Source: Rallus limicola (Eukaryota > Chordata > Aves > Gruiformes > Rallidae). Taken from it: a DNA stretch of 64,000 nt. The notes below the pieces were generated by a model that saw only the letters and a list, made by a program, of their open reading frames with translations, searched no databases and had not been told where the DNA came from. Below are positions 9,644-21,708 of the stretch, piece by piece; position 1 is the stretch's first letter; each line of letters starts with the position of its first letter. The stretch covers positions 248,001 through 312,000 of the forward strand of contig JAKCOZ010000105.1 of the NCBI GenBank assembly GCA_022605955.1. Reading direction: 5' to 3'. Made by a program: the position numbers and the translations under genes.

Positions 9644-10202
9644 TGTTACTAACGTTTGCTGATTCCTTGTAATTATTTGATAAATGTATAACAGAAACTA
9701 AATGGAAGCTTAAGAAACCTTCATGCTTGCTTAAACAAATAGAATGCTTATATGTTATCCGCAAAAATCCTTACGTCTAGTGTATATCCTGTTATGAACG
9801 AGTTTCAAAAGAACAGAACTGCGATAAAACAAGAACAAGTTGCTTTTGTGACAGGACGGAGCCCACGATTATGAAAGAGAGGTACAAGACCCTAATCTCA
9901 AGAACACATCAATGGGCCAGAGTTAACCACCGTGAAGAAGATTGAGAAACTGGTTAATAATTGGAGAAGAAAAATGAAGAAAATCGACATATATGGACTA
10001 TAGCAATTGTTAGTCGAAAGATGAAGTAATAACCTCAAGATAATTGTATTGTTTATTACTGCGTATAAATATCTGTAACCCCCTCTCCCTTAGCGCGGCG
10101 TAGTGTGACTTCGGTCCCTGCCCGCCCGGCGCCGCTGTTTTCTTTCTCTGATTAAACTGCTGCTATTACATTCAAGAGTGAGTGTAAATTTTGTCGATAA
10201 CA
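9644..10202 (+). mobile_element. 3' LTR of ERV copy 1 (559 bp)
   Basis: Begins TGTTACTAACG and ends GTCGATAACA, with short inverted ends. TATA box TATAAAT at 10064-10070, predicted start of R near 10095, polyadenylation signal ATTAAA at 10151-10156. That gives U3 about 451 bp and R-U5 108 bp. Followed by TTTTC at 10203-10207. Because the neighbouring ERVs have no 5' U3, this LTR is positioned to drive transcription into unit A2. Confidence 0.93.
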
Positions 10203-10239
10203 TTTTCCAAAATGGGGAATTGTTGTATAAAAAACAAAT

Positions 10240-11388
10240 GATACAAGAAATTCCCCCAGAAAGAAGGGGTGCAGTGGGCCCTGCCCTATGGGAAACCGAC
10301 ATCCCAGGAAAGCCTACATTAGCACAGCCAGTGACTGCTGAATGGAAAGAAAGTGCAAAACCAGTTAGGATCAAACAATACCCAATTACACCTCAGGCAA
10401 AACAGGGAATTAAAAGATTGCTCCTGTAATTTCTGAAATAGAAGATTTTTCAAGTGAGTCAATCAGAATATAACACACCGTTTTTACCAGCACGACAGCC
10501 AAACGGTGAGCACAGATTGGTACAGGACCTAAGAGCTATTAATCAAATTGTGAAAGACATACACCCAGTAGCGACAATTCCTTGGACTGTGTTCACTGCT
10601 CTGGAGGAAAAATGATCAATGGCTTACAGTGCTTGATTTAAAAGACGCTCTCTTTTGCACACCCCTGGAGAAAAGAGTCATCAATTATTTGCTCTTCAGT
10701 GGGAGAGTCCACAAACTGGGACACGGCTACCCCAAGGATTTAAAAAAGCTCTGGCCCAACTGTGGCAGCCAACCCGCAAAGGAACTGGAGATCTGAACAA
10801 ACAAGGAGGCGGGGACGCCATGACCAGAACAGCTGCTCTTGCAATAGGCGGCCTGGATACGGCTAACCACTGAACTTTGAAACTTCTGGAGACTTCATAG
10901 GTACGAGGTATCCAAGAAGAAATCTCAAACAGCAAGCCAAACTGTAAGATATTTGGGCTTGGAGATTTCACAAAGGCAACAAAGGCTGGGGACAGACCCA
11001 AAAGAGGCAATTTGTGCTATTCCAGAGCCTGGGGCTGGACAGGAACTGAGAGCATTTCTGGGAATGGCAGGACGGTGTGGGCTCTGGATCACGCAGAACC
11101 CCCAAATCACTGCATGAAGCCCAGAAGTCTATCCCTTTGATATGTAATAGACACCAACAAAAGGCTTTTGGGAAACTTGAGATAACCTTGATGTTCTTGC
11201 CTCTTGCCTGCAACCAGTGGCAAGAACCATCACGGTCCTTGTTCCACACACAGCAGTCACAGTGTTGGAGCAAAAGGGGACGCACCAGCTATCCCCTACA
11301 AGGATGATGAAATACCAGGCAGTTCTTACACAACAGAATGATGTAACCTTGAAAACAACTCACCTTATGAATCCTGCCGTTTTCTGGA
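10240..11388 (+). pseudogene. Class I pol fragment, dead (A2)
   Basis: Near-identical to 220-1368, including the destroyed YVDD region. It shares the extra TGA with A1 (10612-10614) but has T at 10708 where A1 has A (688). Confidence 0.8.
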
Positions 11389-12549
11389 CTGCTACACAGG
11401 AAGAACAACCACCGAAACGTGGCTGTATCGTGGCTGTATTGTGGCCATTGAACGTCCATACTCCGAGTGAGATGAGAAGCATGTTCCCAAGGAGGATCCT
11501 GCGCAGGAGGAAAAAGCAGCACGGAGTGATGAGGAATTGCAGACAAATAGCCCAGGCCACAGCACAGACAGCTGTAGACTTTGAGGACAGAGAGAGGGAG
11601 CTGACAGAGGGAGAGAGGGAGAGAGGGAAGGAGGGAGGGAGGGAGGGAGGGAGGGAGGGAGGGAGGGAGGGAGGGAGGGAGGGAGGGAGGGAGCTGACAG
11701 AGAGAGAGAGGGAGTGACCAAGGAAAAAAGTCCAGAAGGATATAGCAGAGAAAACGAGAATTTAAAAGCTGGGAATAAGGAGCCAGGCAGAAACAAATTT
11801 GGAAAAGAAACAGATTAAAACACCCAAAAGAACCCCCACAAAGCCCCAAAACCAAAGAAGCCACAAAAAAAAAACAATTAAACACACCCATAATCCTCAG
11901 ACCCTACCACAAAAGCCACGGAACCCTGTCACTCTACAAGCAATTAGGAAAACTGTAAGCTGACCTGGAAGATACTACAACTTTGATCCCCATTACTTTA
12001 TAAGGAAAGCCTAAAACTCTCAGAAAATCGGAATTACAAGGGCAAGTATAAGGGGAGCCACAGGAAAAGGGGAAAACTGGCCCTTCTGACAGCCCTGGAA
12101 TTCGCAGCGTGGAAAAAAAATGAAAAGAACCCCATCCAACAGCTGAGTCCATCCAGACCAGAAAAAAAAAAAAAAAATCTGAAAACCCCACAAGCCACAG
12201 AAACCCCTAAAACCCAATTAAAAAACAAAAACAAAACCCCACAAAACCACAAAATAACCACCAAACCAAAAAAAGCCAACAAACCTGGAAACCCCAGACA
12301 TCACAAAAACCACAGCAGGAGCCCCAAGCCCTCCTCTGCCAAAACAACCCCACGAGTCACAAAACACACAAGCCGACAGTAAAAAGAGACACAAACCCCT
12401 GACACTCCCCGCAGCCCCAAAAACACGCCAGCCCCAAACAGCTTCCCCTATCCAACTCAAACAACCCCACAAGCCCGCACTCACCCCGCTAACCCCAGGC
12501 CCAACGCAAAGCCCCACAGAACCCCGATAACCCCAGAACCCAGCGAAAA

Positions 12550-13470
12550 CCACAAGCCCCAAAAAAAAACCCGCACCGCCTCCTTCCCCCCGTCCCCGAC
12601 CCTTCCCAGCACCAACCCCAAACTGCTGCTGAGCGCTGCCCCAACGGCAGCCCCGACCCCACGCCCCGGACACGCTCAGGATGCCCGGGAAGCACCCGGC
12701 AGTGCCCCGCGCCGCCCGGCCCCTTCCATGGGGAAGCCATGCCAGGCGCGGGGGAACCAGCCCGGGCTGACTCGCCTCACCCGTGACGGCTGCTCGGAGG
12801 AAGGAGAGCTCTGGCCTGGCCGGAGCCCCCGAGAAGCCGCCGCGACCCCCGGAGCGCAGTGCCCGCGAACCGCGGAGCCCCCCCGCCCGGCACAGACACT
12901 CCGCCGGAGCCGCCAAGAAACGGCCCGGCACCGACCGGCTCCGGGCGGGGGGCGGGGAACGCGCGGCGCCTCTCCGCTCGCGGGCCCCGCACAGACCCCG
13001 CGGAGCCCCGTCCCGCCGCGACCCAACGCACCGCGAACCGACCGCCCGGCCCCGGCCGACCCCGCGCGGGGCGGCGGAGGCGGCGCCTTACCGGCAGGGA
13101 GCGCGGAGCCGGCGGCACCAACCAGCACGCAGCCGGGACCGGCGGCGAGAAGCGAAGCGAATTTCGCGCCGTCCACGTGGAATGCCCGGACATGTGCGAG
13201 CCTTACGGCGCCTGCACCGAGTATGTCTCCCAGCACCGCGCGGGGCTCCACAACACCCCAGAGCGCATGCGCAGGATACACAGGGCAGCTTCACTGCGCT
13301 CTAACGCGCATGCTCCTTGGTCCTGCAGCACTAACGCGTCCTGGTCGCTGGGCAACAGCGGCGCCCCTCTCGAAAGCGCTCTGCCGCGCGCGCTGCGACA
13401 CACGGCCGCAGTACCGCGGCGTGTCCGCCAGGCGGCAGCACCGAGCGAACGGGGAAAAACGGCCCTTCTG
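12550..13470 (-). promoter_or_regulatory. CpG island with minus-strand donor (A2)
   Basis: Copy of 4660-5580. The donor complement CCTTAC is at 13086-13091. A few substitutions separate it from A1, for example GACGG for GCCGG near 12785. Confidence 0.55.
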
Positions 13471-13595
13471 ACAGCCCTGGAAGTCGCAGCGTGGGAAAGG
13501 AAATTTAAACTCCTCAATTCCTGTACGTTCCAGAAAGCCCAATACCCATAATGGGAATGAATCCAGTCTCTAAATTGAAGACATACATTCTTTTC

Positions 13596-13770
13596 TGTTA
13601 TCGACAAAATTTACACTCACTCTTGAATGTAATAGCAGCAGTTTAATCAGAGAAAGAAAACAGCGGCGCCGGGCGGGCAGGGACCGAAGTCACACTACGC
13701 CGCTGTTTTCTTTCTCTGATTAAACTGCTGCTATTACATTCAAGAGTGAGTGTAAATTTTGTCGATAACA
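13596..13770. repeat. Fold-back R-U5 palindrome (copy 2)
   Basis: Same as 5706-5880, including the CGCCGC overlap. Confidence 0.93.
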
Positions 13771-14358
13771 ATTTTGGTGCCGTGACTCGGATCTGGTAAC
13801 TGGCCCCAGACCTCTGATCAGGAGGCGCCCCCCTCTAATTTTGAGGGGCCTGAGAAGGGTCCTCTGTGTGGTCAGTCCCAGATTTTCCGAACGGCGGAGA
13901 AAGAAAACTAGGTTCCCGTGCACAAGGGGAATTTGATTCCAGTGCACGAAGATCTCGAGATAAAATTTGGTTCCCGTGCACAAGGGGAATTCGATTCCAG
14001 TGCACGAAGTTCTCGAGAAGAATTTTTTGGTTTCCGTGCACAAGGGGAATTTGATTCCAGTGCATGAAGTTCTCGAGAAAAATTTGGTTCCCGTGCACAA
14101 AGGGAATTTGATTCCAGTGCACGAAGTTCTCGAGAAAATTTCTTTTGGTTCCCGTGCACAAGGGGAATTTGATTCCGGTGCATGAAGTTCTCGAGAAAAA
14201 TTTGGTTCCCGTGCACAAGGGGAATTTGATTCCAGTGCACGAAGATCTCGAACGAAGAAAGCCCGACTGGAGACAGCGAGCTTTGTGGACCTCCAGTACG
14301 TATCTCTCGATTCCGGTTTTCCAAAGGTACTGGTAAGTCATTGCGATTCCGTTCGAGT

Positions 14359-15003
14359 ATGGGGCAAGAAGGAAGCAAACAGAGAAAAATTCCTAGCCCA
14401 GATATTCTATCAGAAAGTCTTTTGGGACTCATGATCCGACACTGGGGAGAATCTGCGCCCCGGCGGAGAAAATCTAAAGAGAAAATGATCTATTATTGTG
14501 TTTATATATGGGGAGAAAAAGAAATTGGGAAGAACATTTTTTGGCCAAAATTTGGGTCCTTCGAGGACTGGGTATGTCAAGCCCTAAATTTTTATGTAAA
14601 TAATAAAACCCCATATAGTCAAGAAGAAAGTCAATATGCATTCTTATGGATTCTAGCGTCCAAAAGCGAAAAGATAGAAGCATGGAATTTTCTAAATAAA
14701 TTGCATCAGAAAACACATTGGGCCACTCAATCTTTAGTAGATTATTTTGAAACCAAGTTTACTACTATTGGAGTATATACACTAGCTAAACGAATAATTA
14801 TGGGATGTAACATATCAGAAGACAAAATATCAGTAATTGGAACAAAAGGTGAGCCCTTTCAAGTCCCTGTCGTTAAAATGTTCAAATTATTAGCCCCAAT
14901 CGACAGGTAAAAGGGGATCTCCTACTTGTGCCAGAAGCAGAGTACAACTTACTAGGAAAAGATCTTATGACGAGTCTACGAATCGGGTTATTTATTAATA
15001 GCC
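14359..15003 (+). pseudogene. gag matrix/protease fusion remnant (copy 2)
   Basis: Open from ATG 14359 to TAA 14908-14910, same protein as copy 1, with the protease C-terminal block following the stop. Confidence 0.8.
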
Positions 15004-15804
15004 AGTAAAGAAGAAGAAGTGGTGCAAAACGAGAGTATAAGGCTCTTAAATTTTTTTGGGTAAACAGGGACTAAAAGTTTCAAGATCAAAGCTTCAATTT
15101 ACAGAGGAACAAGTTAAATACCTGGGGCATTGGATAACAGGAGGGCAAAAGAAGTTAGATCCAGAGTGAATAAAAGGCATTTTGTCTCTTCCTGTCCCCA
15201 AGAACAAAAGACAAGTGCGACAAATGTTAGGTTTAATAGGATATTGCTGACAATGGATTGAAAATTATAGCACACAAACGAAATTTCTATATGAAAAATT
15301 AAAGAGGGAAGGACATTTCGAATGGAATGAAAAAGATAACCAAAGTTGGGAACAGTTGCTACAAAGCCTAGTAGAAGCCCCGGTATTAAGTTTACCGGAT
15401 GTTAGGAAACCATTTCAATTATTTACAGCTATTAACGAAAATACAGCTTATGGAATCCTAACGCAAGAAGTTGCTGGATTTTGAAAACCTATACTATTCT
15501 AAACAAAAGGAGAGAACAACTCAGAAAGAAAGGGATAACAACCCAAAGACCACCACTAGATCTGGCAATACACCAGGTACGACCTGGAGATCAAGTATTG
15601 ATAAAATCATAGAAAGAAGTTAACTTAACCCCTCAATGGGAGGGACCTTATCTTGTTTTACTCACAACAGATTCTGCAGTACGAACAAAAGAAAAGGGGT
15701 GGACACACGCTACTAGGATAAAGAAGATAACCTCACCGAATAAGTGGACATCTACATGTCACCCAGACTCCCTGAAACTTACCCTGAGACGGCAAAACGA
15801 ATGA

Positions 15805-17515
15805 ATGAATATTGAAGATCGACTTAGACATTGGTTTGGACTACCAGCTCATGAATCTATAAGGAAAGTATCATATGTCTCTTGGGTACAGGGGAGGATA
15901 CCATATATATAGGGGAGACAGGGGGCCTATATAGAGCCCAAGAAGAGGGTCGGACTTTGGCTTTATGCTGTGAAATAGAAACTGAAATTCCTCTCGAGCC
16001 TACCTTACCGAGGCGAATACCCTGCTTGAAGCACCCTTTATTAAGCCACAAGGCCTGGGTTCAAAGCATTGGTTATAATTGTAAGCAAATTTGGAATTGT
16101 ATTTCCCGTTTTAGACAAGCTTACTGTATACGCTGTAGACAACACCGAGATCGTAGGTCAGGGCAAGAGAATGTACTTATGCTCTTTTGCGGATGGGAAC
16201 TATTAATTCCATATTGGTGGGAATTCTATGAGACTGATCGAAACAAAGTAATTAATAAATGCAGAAAACGGTTTAAGTGGAAACAAAAAACTCTAGATCA
16301 AAGACCCTCCTATGCCTAAAGGAGTAGAGAAGCAAAACCGCCCCTGAAGACACTGAGCTGTTGACCAGAAGACAAATTAACCGGTTGTCCTTTGCCCAGG
16401 ACAGACCGTGGGAAAGGCAAAGCCAGTAAAACATGTGGGGCAGACGGTTTTACCTCCTCCTTAATATTCTTTGATCCCCTGTGGGGATGGCCATCAGCCA
16501 TTTGAATGGGTCTTGAAAGGATCTGGAAATGGTTCAGAAAACAGAATTGTACAGACGGTCATTACTTCAGGAATACCATACTTTTTAACTACTACGTGTT
16601 CTCTAGTCAATCAAATCAATAGCCGAGACAAAATACCAGTTACAAACACAGGGTCAGGAACCCCAATTGTTAAAAGAAAATGTGATGAAAGAATACCCTT
16701 TTATGGATGCCCTAGCTCTAATCCAGGAAAAGGGTATTGTAAACTATAGCATCAGCCTGAATTCCCACCGAGCAAAACCAGTTTCTATCCGTAAAATGGT
16801 ATTCCAATGGAAGTTTAAGTTTAATGGTAATGAAACATAATACACGAACCTTGAATTTTGTGTCCACGTTACAATAGTGCCACGAATAATGATACAGTCC
16901 TCAGCCAAAGTAATGGGAGCTCAAGAAAATGACTTCTCCAGATACAAAGGAGAGCCTATAACAGCTCTTACTGTAGCTACTCTCGTAAGTCTCAGTATAG
17001 TAGGAGTAAAAATAGGAACTACCTCCATAACACTGCAACAAAAAGGACTGCCGGCATTACAGGCTGCTGACGACAAAGATTTAGCGCAATTGTAAAAATC
17101 AATCTCGTATCTGGAGAAATCATTGACTTCCCTATCAGAAGTAGTTCTGCAAAATCGAAGAGGATTAGATCTGGTGTTCTTAAGAGAAGGAGGACTATGT
17201 GTCGCTCTGGGAGAGGAATGTTGCTTCTACGCAGATCATACAGGAATAGTCCGTGATTCCTTAGCTAAAGTAAGGGACAGGTTAGAACAAAGAAAAAGAG
17301 AACGAGAAGCTCAAGCTCCTTGGTACGAAAACTGGTTTAATTGGTCACCTTGGCTGACGACTTTATTATCCACGATCACGGGGCCTATGATTATTTTCAT
17401 GCTGGTGATAACTTTAGGACCTTGTAGTCTTAATAAGTTAGTGGCAGCAATAAAACGACGAATAGATCGAATCGAAATCCTTACTCTCCGAACCATAGAA
17501 TCAGCAAACGGGTAA
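15805..17515 (+). pseudogene. env remnant with open transmembrane fragment (copy 2)
   Basis: Surface part broken as in copy 1. After the stop at 17093-17095 the transmembrane subunit is open for about 140 codons to 17515, covering the heptad region, immunosuppressive-type segment, CX6CC, membrane span and a short basic tail. There is no in-frame ATG at its start, so independent translation is doubtful. Confidence 0.8.
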
Positions 17516-17537
17516 TTCAAAAGAAAAGGGGTGGAAT

Positions 17538-18096
17538 TGTTACTAACGTTTGCTGATTCCTTGTAATTATTTGATAAATGTATAACAGAAACTAAATGGA
17601 AGCTTAAGAAACCTTCATGCTTGCTTAAACAAATAGAATGCTTATATGTTATCCGCAAAAATCCTTACGTCTAGTGTATATCCTGTTATGAACGAGTTTC
17701 AAAAGAACAGAACTGCGATAAAACAAGAACAAGTTGCTTTTGTGACAGGACGGAGCCCACGATTATGAAAGAGAGGTACAAGACCCTAATCTCAAGAACA
17801 CATCAATGGGCCAGAGTTAACCACCGTGAAGAAGATTGAGAAACTGGTTAATAATTGGAGAAGAAAAATGAAGAAAATCGACATATATGGACTATAGCAA
17901 TTGTTAGTCGAAAGATGAAGTAATAACCTCAAGATAATTGTATTGTTTATTACTGCGTATAAATATCTGTAACCCCCTCTCCCTTAGCGCGGCGTAGTGT
18001 GACTTCGGTCCCTGCCCGCCCGGCGCCGCTGTTTTCTTTCTCTGATTAAACTGCTGCTATTACATTCAAGAGTGAGTGTAAATTTTGTCGATAACA
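17538..18096 (+). mobile_element. 3' LTR of ERV copy 2
   Basis: 559 bp, TGTTAC...GATAACA, with TATA and ATTAAA signals as in copy 1. It faces unit B1. Confidence 0.92.
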
Positions 18097-18133
18097 TTTT
18101 CCAAAATGGGGAATTGTTGTATAAAAAACAAAT

Positions 18134-19258
18134 GATACAAGAAATTCCCCCAGAAAGAAGGGGTGCAGTGGGCCCTGCCCTATGGGAAACCGACATCCCA
18201 GGAAAGCCTACATTAGCACAGCCAGTGACTGCTGAATGGAAAGAAAGTGCAAAACCAGTTAGGATCAAACAATACCCAATTACACCTCAGGCAAAACAGG
18301 GAATTAAAAGATTGCTCCTGTAATTTCTGAAATAGAAGATTTTTCAAGTGAGTCAATCAGAATATAACACACCGTTTTTACCAGCACGACAGCCAAATGG
18401 TGAGCACAGATTGGTACAGGACCTAAGAGCTATTAATCAAATTGTGAAAGACACACACCCAGTAGCGACAATTCCTTGGACTGTGTTCACGGCTCTGGAG
18501 GAAAAACGATCAGTGGCTTACAGTGCTTGATTTAAAAGACGCTCTCTTTTGCACACCCCTGGAGAAAAGAGTCATCAATTATTTGCTCTTCAGTGGGAGA
18601 GACCACAAACTGGGACACGGCTACCCCAAGGATTTAAAAAAGCTCTGGCCCAACTGTGGCAGCCAACCCGCAAAGGAACTGGAGATCTGAACAAACAAGG
18701 AGGCGGGGACGCCATGACCAGAACAGCTGCTCTTGCAATAGGCGGCCTGGATACGGCTAACCACTGAACTTTGAAACTTCTGGAGACTTCATGGGTACGA
18801 GGTATCCAAGAAGAAATCTCAAACAGCAAGCCAAACTGTAAGATATTTGGGCTTGGAGATTTCACAAAGGCAACAAAGGCTGGGGACAGACCCAAAAGAG
18901 GCAATCTGTGCTATTCCAGAGCCTGGGGCTGGACAGGAACTGAGAGCATTTCTGGGAATGGCAGGACGGTGTGGGCTCTGGATCACGCAGAATCCCCAAA
19001 TCACTGCATGAAGCCCAGAAGTCTATCCCTTTGATATGTAATAGACACCAACAAAAGGCTTTTGGGAAACTTGAGATAACCTTGATGTTCTTGCCTCTTG
19101 CCTGCAACCAGTGGCAAGAACCATCACGGTCCTTGTTCCACACACAGCAGTCACAGTGTTGGAGCAAAAGGGGACGCACCAGCTATCCCCTACAAGGATG
19201 ATGAAATACCAGGCAGTTCTTACACAACAGAATGATGTAACCTTGAAAACAACTCACC
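18134..19258 (+). pseudogene. Class I pol fragment, interrupted by CR1 (B1)
   Basis: Same RT fragment as in A units, dead. It has CGA where A1/A2 have TGA, and A at 18602 as in A1 and B3. The CR1 insertion begins five bases further on. The pol frame runs into the CR1 frame, giving a chimeric 217-codon open stretch (19111-19764) that I do not regard as a gene. Confidence 0.8.
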
Positions 19259-19262
19259 TTAT

Positions 19263-19845
19263 CAGGAAGAGTGTGTCCAGCAGGTCGAAGGAAGTGATCC
19301 TCGCCCTCTACTCTGCGTTGGTCAGGCCCCACCTGGAGTACTGTGTCCAGTTCTGGGCTCCCTGGTATAAAAAAGTCAGGGACCTTCTGGAGAGAGTCCA
19401 GAGAAGGGCAACAAAGATGATTAGGGGCCTGGAACATCTCCCCTATGAGGAAAGGCTGAGTGAGCTGGGTCTGTTCAGCCTGGAGAAAAGAAGACTTAGG
19501 GGGGACCTAATTAGTGTCTATAAATATCTTAGACTTGGGATGCAGGGGGAATTGGCCAGCCCATTTACAGTGGTCAGTGGGGACAGGACTAGGGGCAATG
19601 GCTGTAAGCTGGAGCATAGGAAGTTCCGCACCAACATGCGGATGAACTTTTTCACAGTGAGGGTGACGGAGCAGTGGAATAGGCTGCCCAGGGAGGTGGT
19701 GGAGTCTCCTTCTCTGGAGATATTCAAGTCTCGTCTGGATGCCTATCTATGTAATATGAGATAGGGAGCCTGCTTTGGCAGGGGGGTTGGACCCGATGAT
19801 CTCTTGAGGTCCTTTCCAACCCCTAAAGATTCTGTGATTCTGTGA
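19263..19845 (+). mobile_element. CR1 LINE 3' end (B1)
   Basis: 583 bp encoding the C-terminal end of a CR1 reverse transcriptase ORF2 ([25 protein letters not shown], ending at TAG 19762-19764), then a short 3' UTR with GATGATCTCTTGAGGTCC and terminal ATTCTGTGATTCTGTG repeats. 5' truncated. Flanked by TTAT at 19259-19262 and 19846-19849. CR1 is the dominant avian LINE. Confidence 0.93.
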
Positions 19846-20070
19846 TTATGAACCCTGCCGTTTTCTGGACTGCTACACAGGAAGAACAACCACTGAAGCG
19901 TGGCTGTATCGTGGCCATTGAACGTCCATACTCCGAGTGAGATGAGAAGCATGTTCCCAAGGAGGATCCTGCGCAGGAGGAAAAAGCAGCACGGAGTGAT
20001 GAGGAATTGCAGACAAACAGCCCGGGCCACAGCACAGACAGCTGTACACTTTGAGGACAGAGAGGGAGCT

Positions 20071-20130
<60 letters not shown>

Positions 20131-20436
20131 CCAAGGAAAAAAGTCCAGAAGGATATAGCAGAGAAAACGAGAATTTAAAAGCTGGGAATAAGGAGCCAGG
20201 CAGAAACAAATGTAGAAAAGAAACAGATTAAAACACCCAAAAGAACCCCCACAAAGCCCCAAAACCAAAGAAGCCACAAAAAAAAAAAACAATTAAACAC
20301 ACCCATAATCCTCATACCCTACCAGAAAAGCCACGGAACCCTGTCACTCTAGAAGCAATTAGGAAAACTGTAAGCTGACCTGGAAGATACTACAACTTTG
20401 ATCCCCATTACTTTATAAGGAAAGCCTAAAACTCTC

Positions 20437-21400
20437 TGTGGACAAGATGCTCACTCTAACCCCAGCGCCGCGTGGCCACGCCCCGGCCCCAGTGCCACAC
20501 TTTGCCCTCAGACAACATGGGAACCGCATGCATCCTCACAGAAGGGATGCACAGGTCGCTCTGCAGGCAAACTAGGGACATTCCTATAGTCACGACGTAA
20601 TTCTTCTGCCTCTATCATAAAGGAATACAAACAACAACAAAAAAAAGAAAAAAAAAGAAAAAAAAATATCATCACAGCTCTTAGAATCCTACAGACACAG
20701 AGAGAAAAAAAAACCCAACGTGGGGCCAGGGAGCTGGACTGAGGGAGAGAAATAGAGAAAGGCAACAAAAAACAGGGCAGAAACAGAGGCAAGAAATGAC
20801 AGGGAGTGACAGAGTGGAAAGGCAAGGCTCGGGGCCACTCTACACAGACAAACAGCAGCACAAACTGAACCGCTTACCTAGACGCCATCAGGCAGAGGGG
20901 CCAAAGTAAGAAACAGGGATAGGGAGCTGGGGGAATAAAAGAAAGAGAGGTCAGAAGGAAAAAAAGCCACAGAGCAAAAAGCATAGCCATGCATGCAGAA
21001 CTGTCAGGGGGAGGATTTCTGAAAGGGCGTCACCTGGGAACCTGCACCAGATAGATGGAGCAAGGATAAAAATAAGAGGCTACAGGGAAGGGAGGGCAGG
21101 ATTAACAAATCGGGGCCAAGCTCTGGACAGTGAGAAATGGAGAAGCGCAGAACATCACCAAGACTACATGGCAGAGAGGGAGGAATCCAAAGTAAAGGGA
21201 CTGGGACACAGACAGGGAGATACAGGGAAAGAAGAACAACTGCAAACCAGTCTCGGGCTATGAGCTGGAGAGGGAAAAAAGAAAAAGCAGCAGCAGGGAC
21301 CTGGACACGGAGTGATGAGGAATTGCAGACAAATAGCCCGGGCCACAGCACAGACAGCTGTAAACTCTGAGGACAGGGAGGGAGCTGACAGATAGAGAGA
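20437..21400. other. B-specific gene-free segment
   Basis: Not present in type A units. It contains A-rich runs (20635-20670), purine-rich DNA and near its end a duplicate of sequence from earlier in the unit. No coding signal, RNA gene or recognisable transposon seen. Confidence 0.5.
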
Positions 21401-21671
21401 CACAGGCACCCCCCGCAGCCCCAAAAACACGCCAGCCCCAAACAACTCAACCCCACCACAAGGCTGCCGTGCGCTGCGCCACACGGCCGCAGTACCGCGG
21501 CGTGTCCGCCAGGCGGCAGCACCGAGCGAACGGGGAAAAACGGCCCTTCTGACAGCCCTGGAAGTCGCAGCGTGGGAAAGGAAATTTAAACTCCCCAATT
21601 CCTATACGTTCCAGAAAGCCCAATACCCATAATGGGAATTAATCCAGTCTCTGAATTGAAGACATACATTC

Positions 21672-21676
21672 TTTTC
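21672..21676. other. Empty ERV insertion site (B1/A3)
   Basis: GACATACATTC, one TTTTC, then CAAAATGG. This is the pre-insertion state of the site that is duplicated around each ERV copy. Confidence 0.92.
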
Positions 21677-21708
21677 CAAAATGGGGAATTGTTGTATAAA
21701 AAACAAAT

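Larger units (their letters stand above)
5706..10202 (+). mobile_element. ERV copy 1: class I endogenous retrovirus with fold-back 5' end
   Basis: Bounded by TTTTC at 5701-5705 and 10203-10207. The empty site reads as a single TTTTC in the B-to-A junctions at 21672, 33522 and 44946. Order: inverted R-U5, forward R-U5, His-type primer site, repeat-bearing leader, splice donor, gag/protease remnant, RT thumb and integrase C-terminus, env remnant, polypurine tract, full 3' LTR. Length is 4497 bp against 4501 in copies 2 and 3; the difference is a 4 bp deletion after 9380. Large parts of gag, protease and pol are missing in every copy, so the deletions predate amplification. It lacks a 5' U3, so it has no promoter of its own upstream. 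Confidence 0.93.
10203..13595 (+). repeat. Array unit A2
   Basis: Same order as A1. Instead of the 20 bp minisatellite it has about 110 bp of GGGA/GGGAGG repeat (11594-11710). Ends at TTTTC 13591-13595, where ERV copy 2 starts. Confidence 0.92.
13596..18096 (+). mobile_element. ERV copy 2, fold-back 5' end
   Basis: 4501 bp, flanked by TTTTC at 13591-13595 and 18097-18101. Same layout as copy 1: fold-back 13596-13770, leader repeats 13911-14256, gag/protease from 14359, pol remnant 15056-15804, env remnant 15805-17515, LTR 17538-18096. It has an extra TGA at 15167-15169 in the RT thumb that copies 1, 3 and 4 lack. Confidence 0.93.
18097..21671 (+). repeat. Array unit B1
   Basis: Shares the RT fragment with type A, then differs: a CR1 insertion (19263-19845), a (GA)n tract (20071-20130), and a B-only segment from about 20437 (after AAAACTCTC). 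Near 21307-21400 a piece of the unit's own upstream sequence recurs (GGAATTGCAGACAAATAGCC), followed by a short piece of the A/C-rich stretch and a truncated GC-rich satellite end. B therefore looks like a rearranged A. It ends without an ERV. Confidence 0.9.

Noticed and set aside
19111..19764. 217-codon frame joining pol to CR1, in all three B units
   Set aside because: It arises because the CR1 insertion happened to be in frame with the pol remnant; both parts are truncated and the start is not an ATG in a plausible context.
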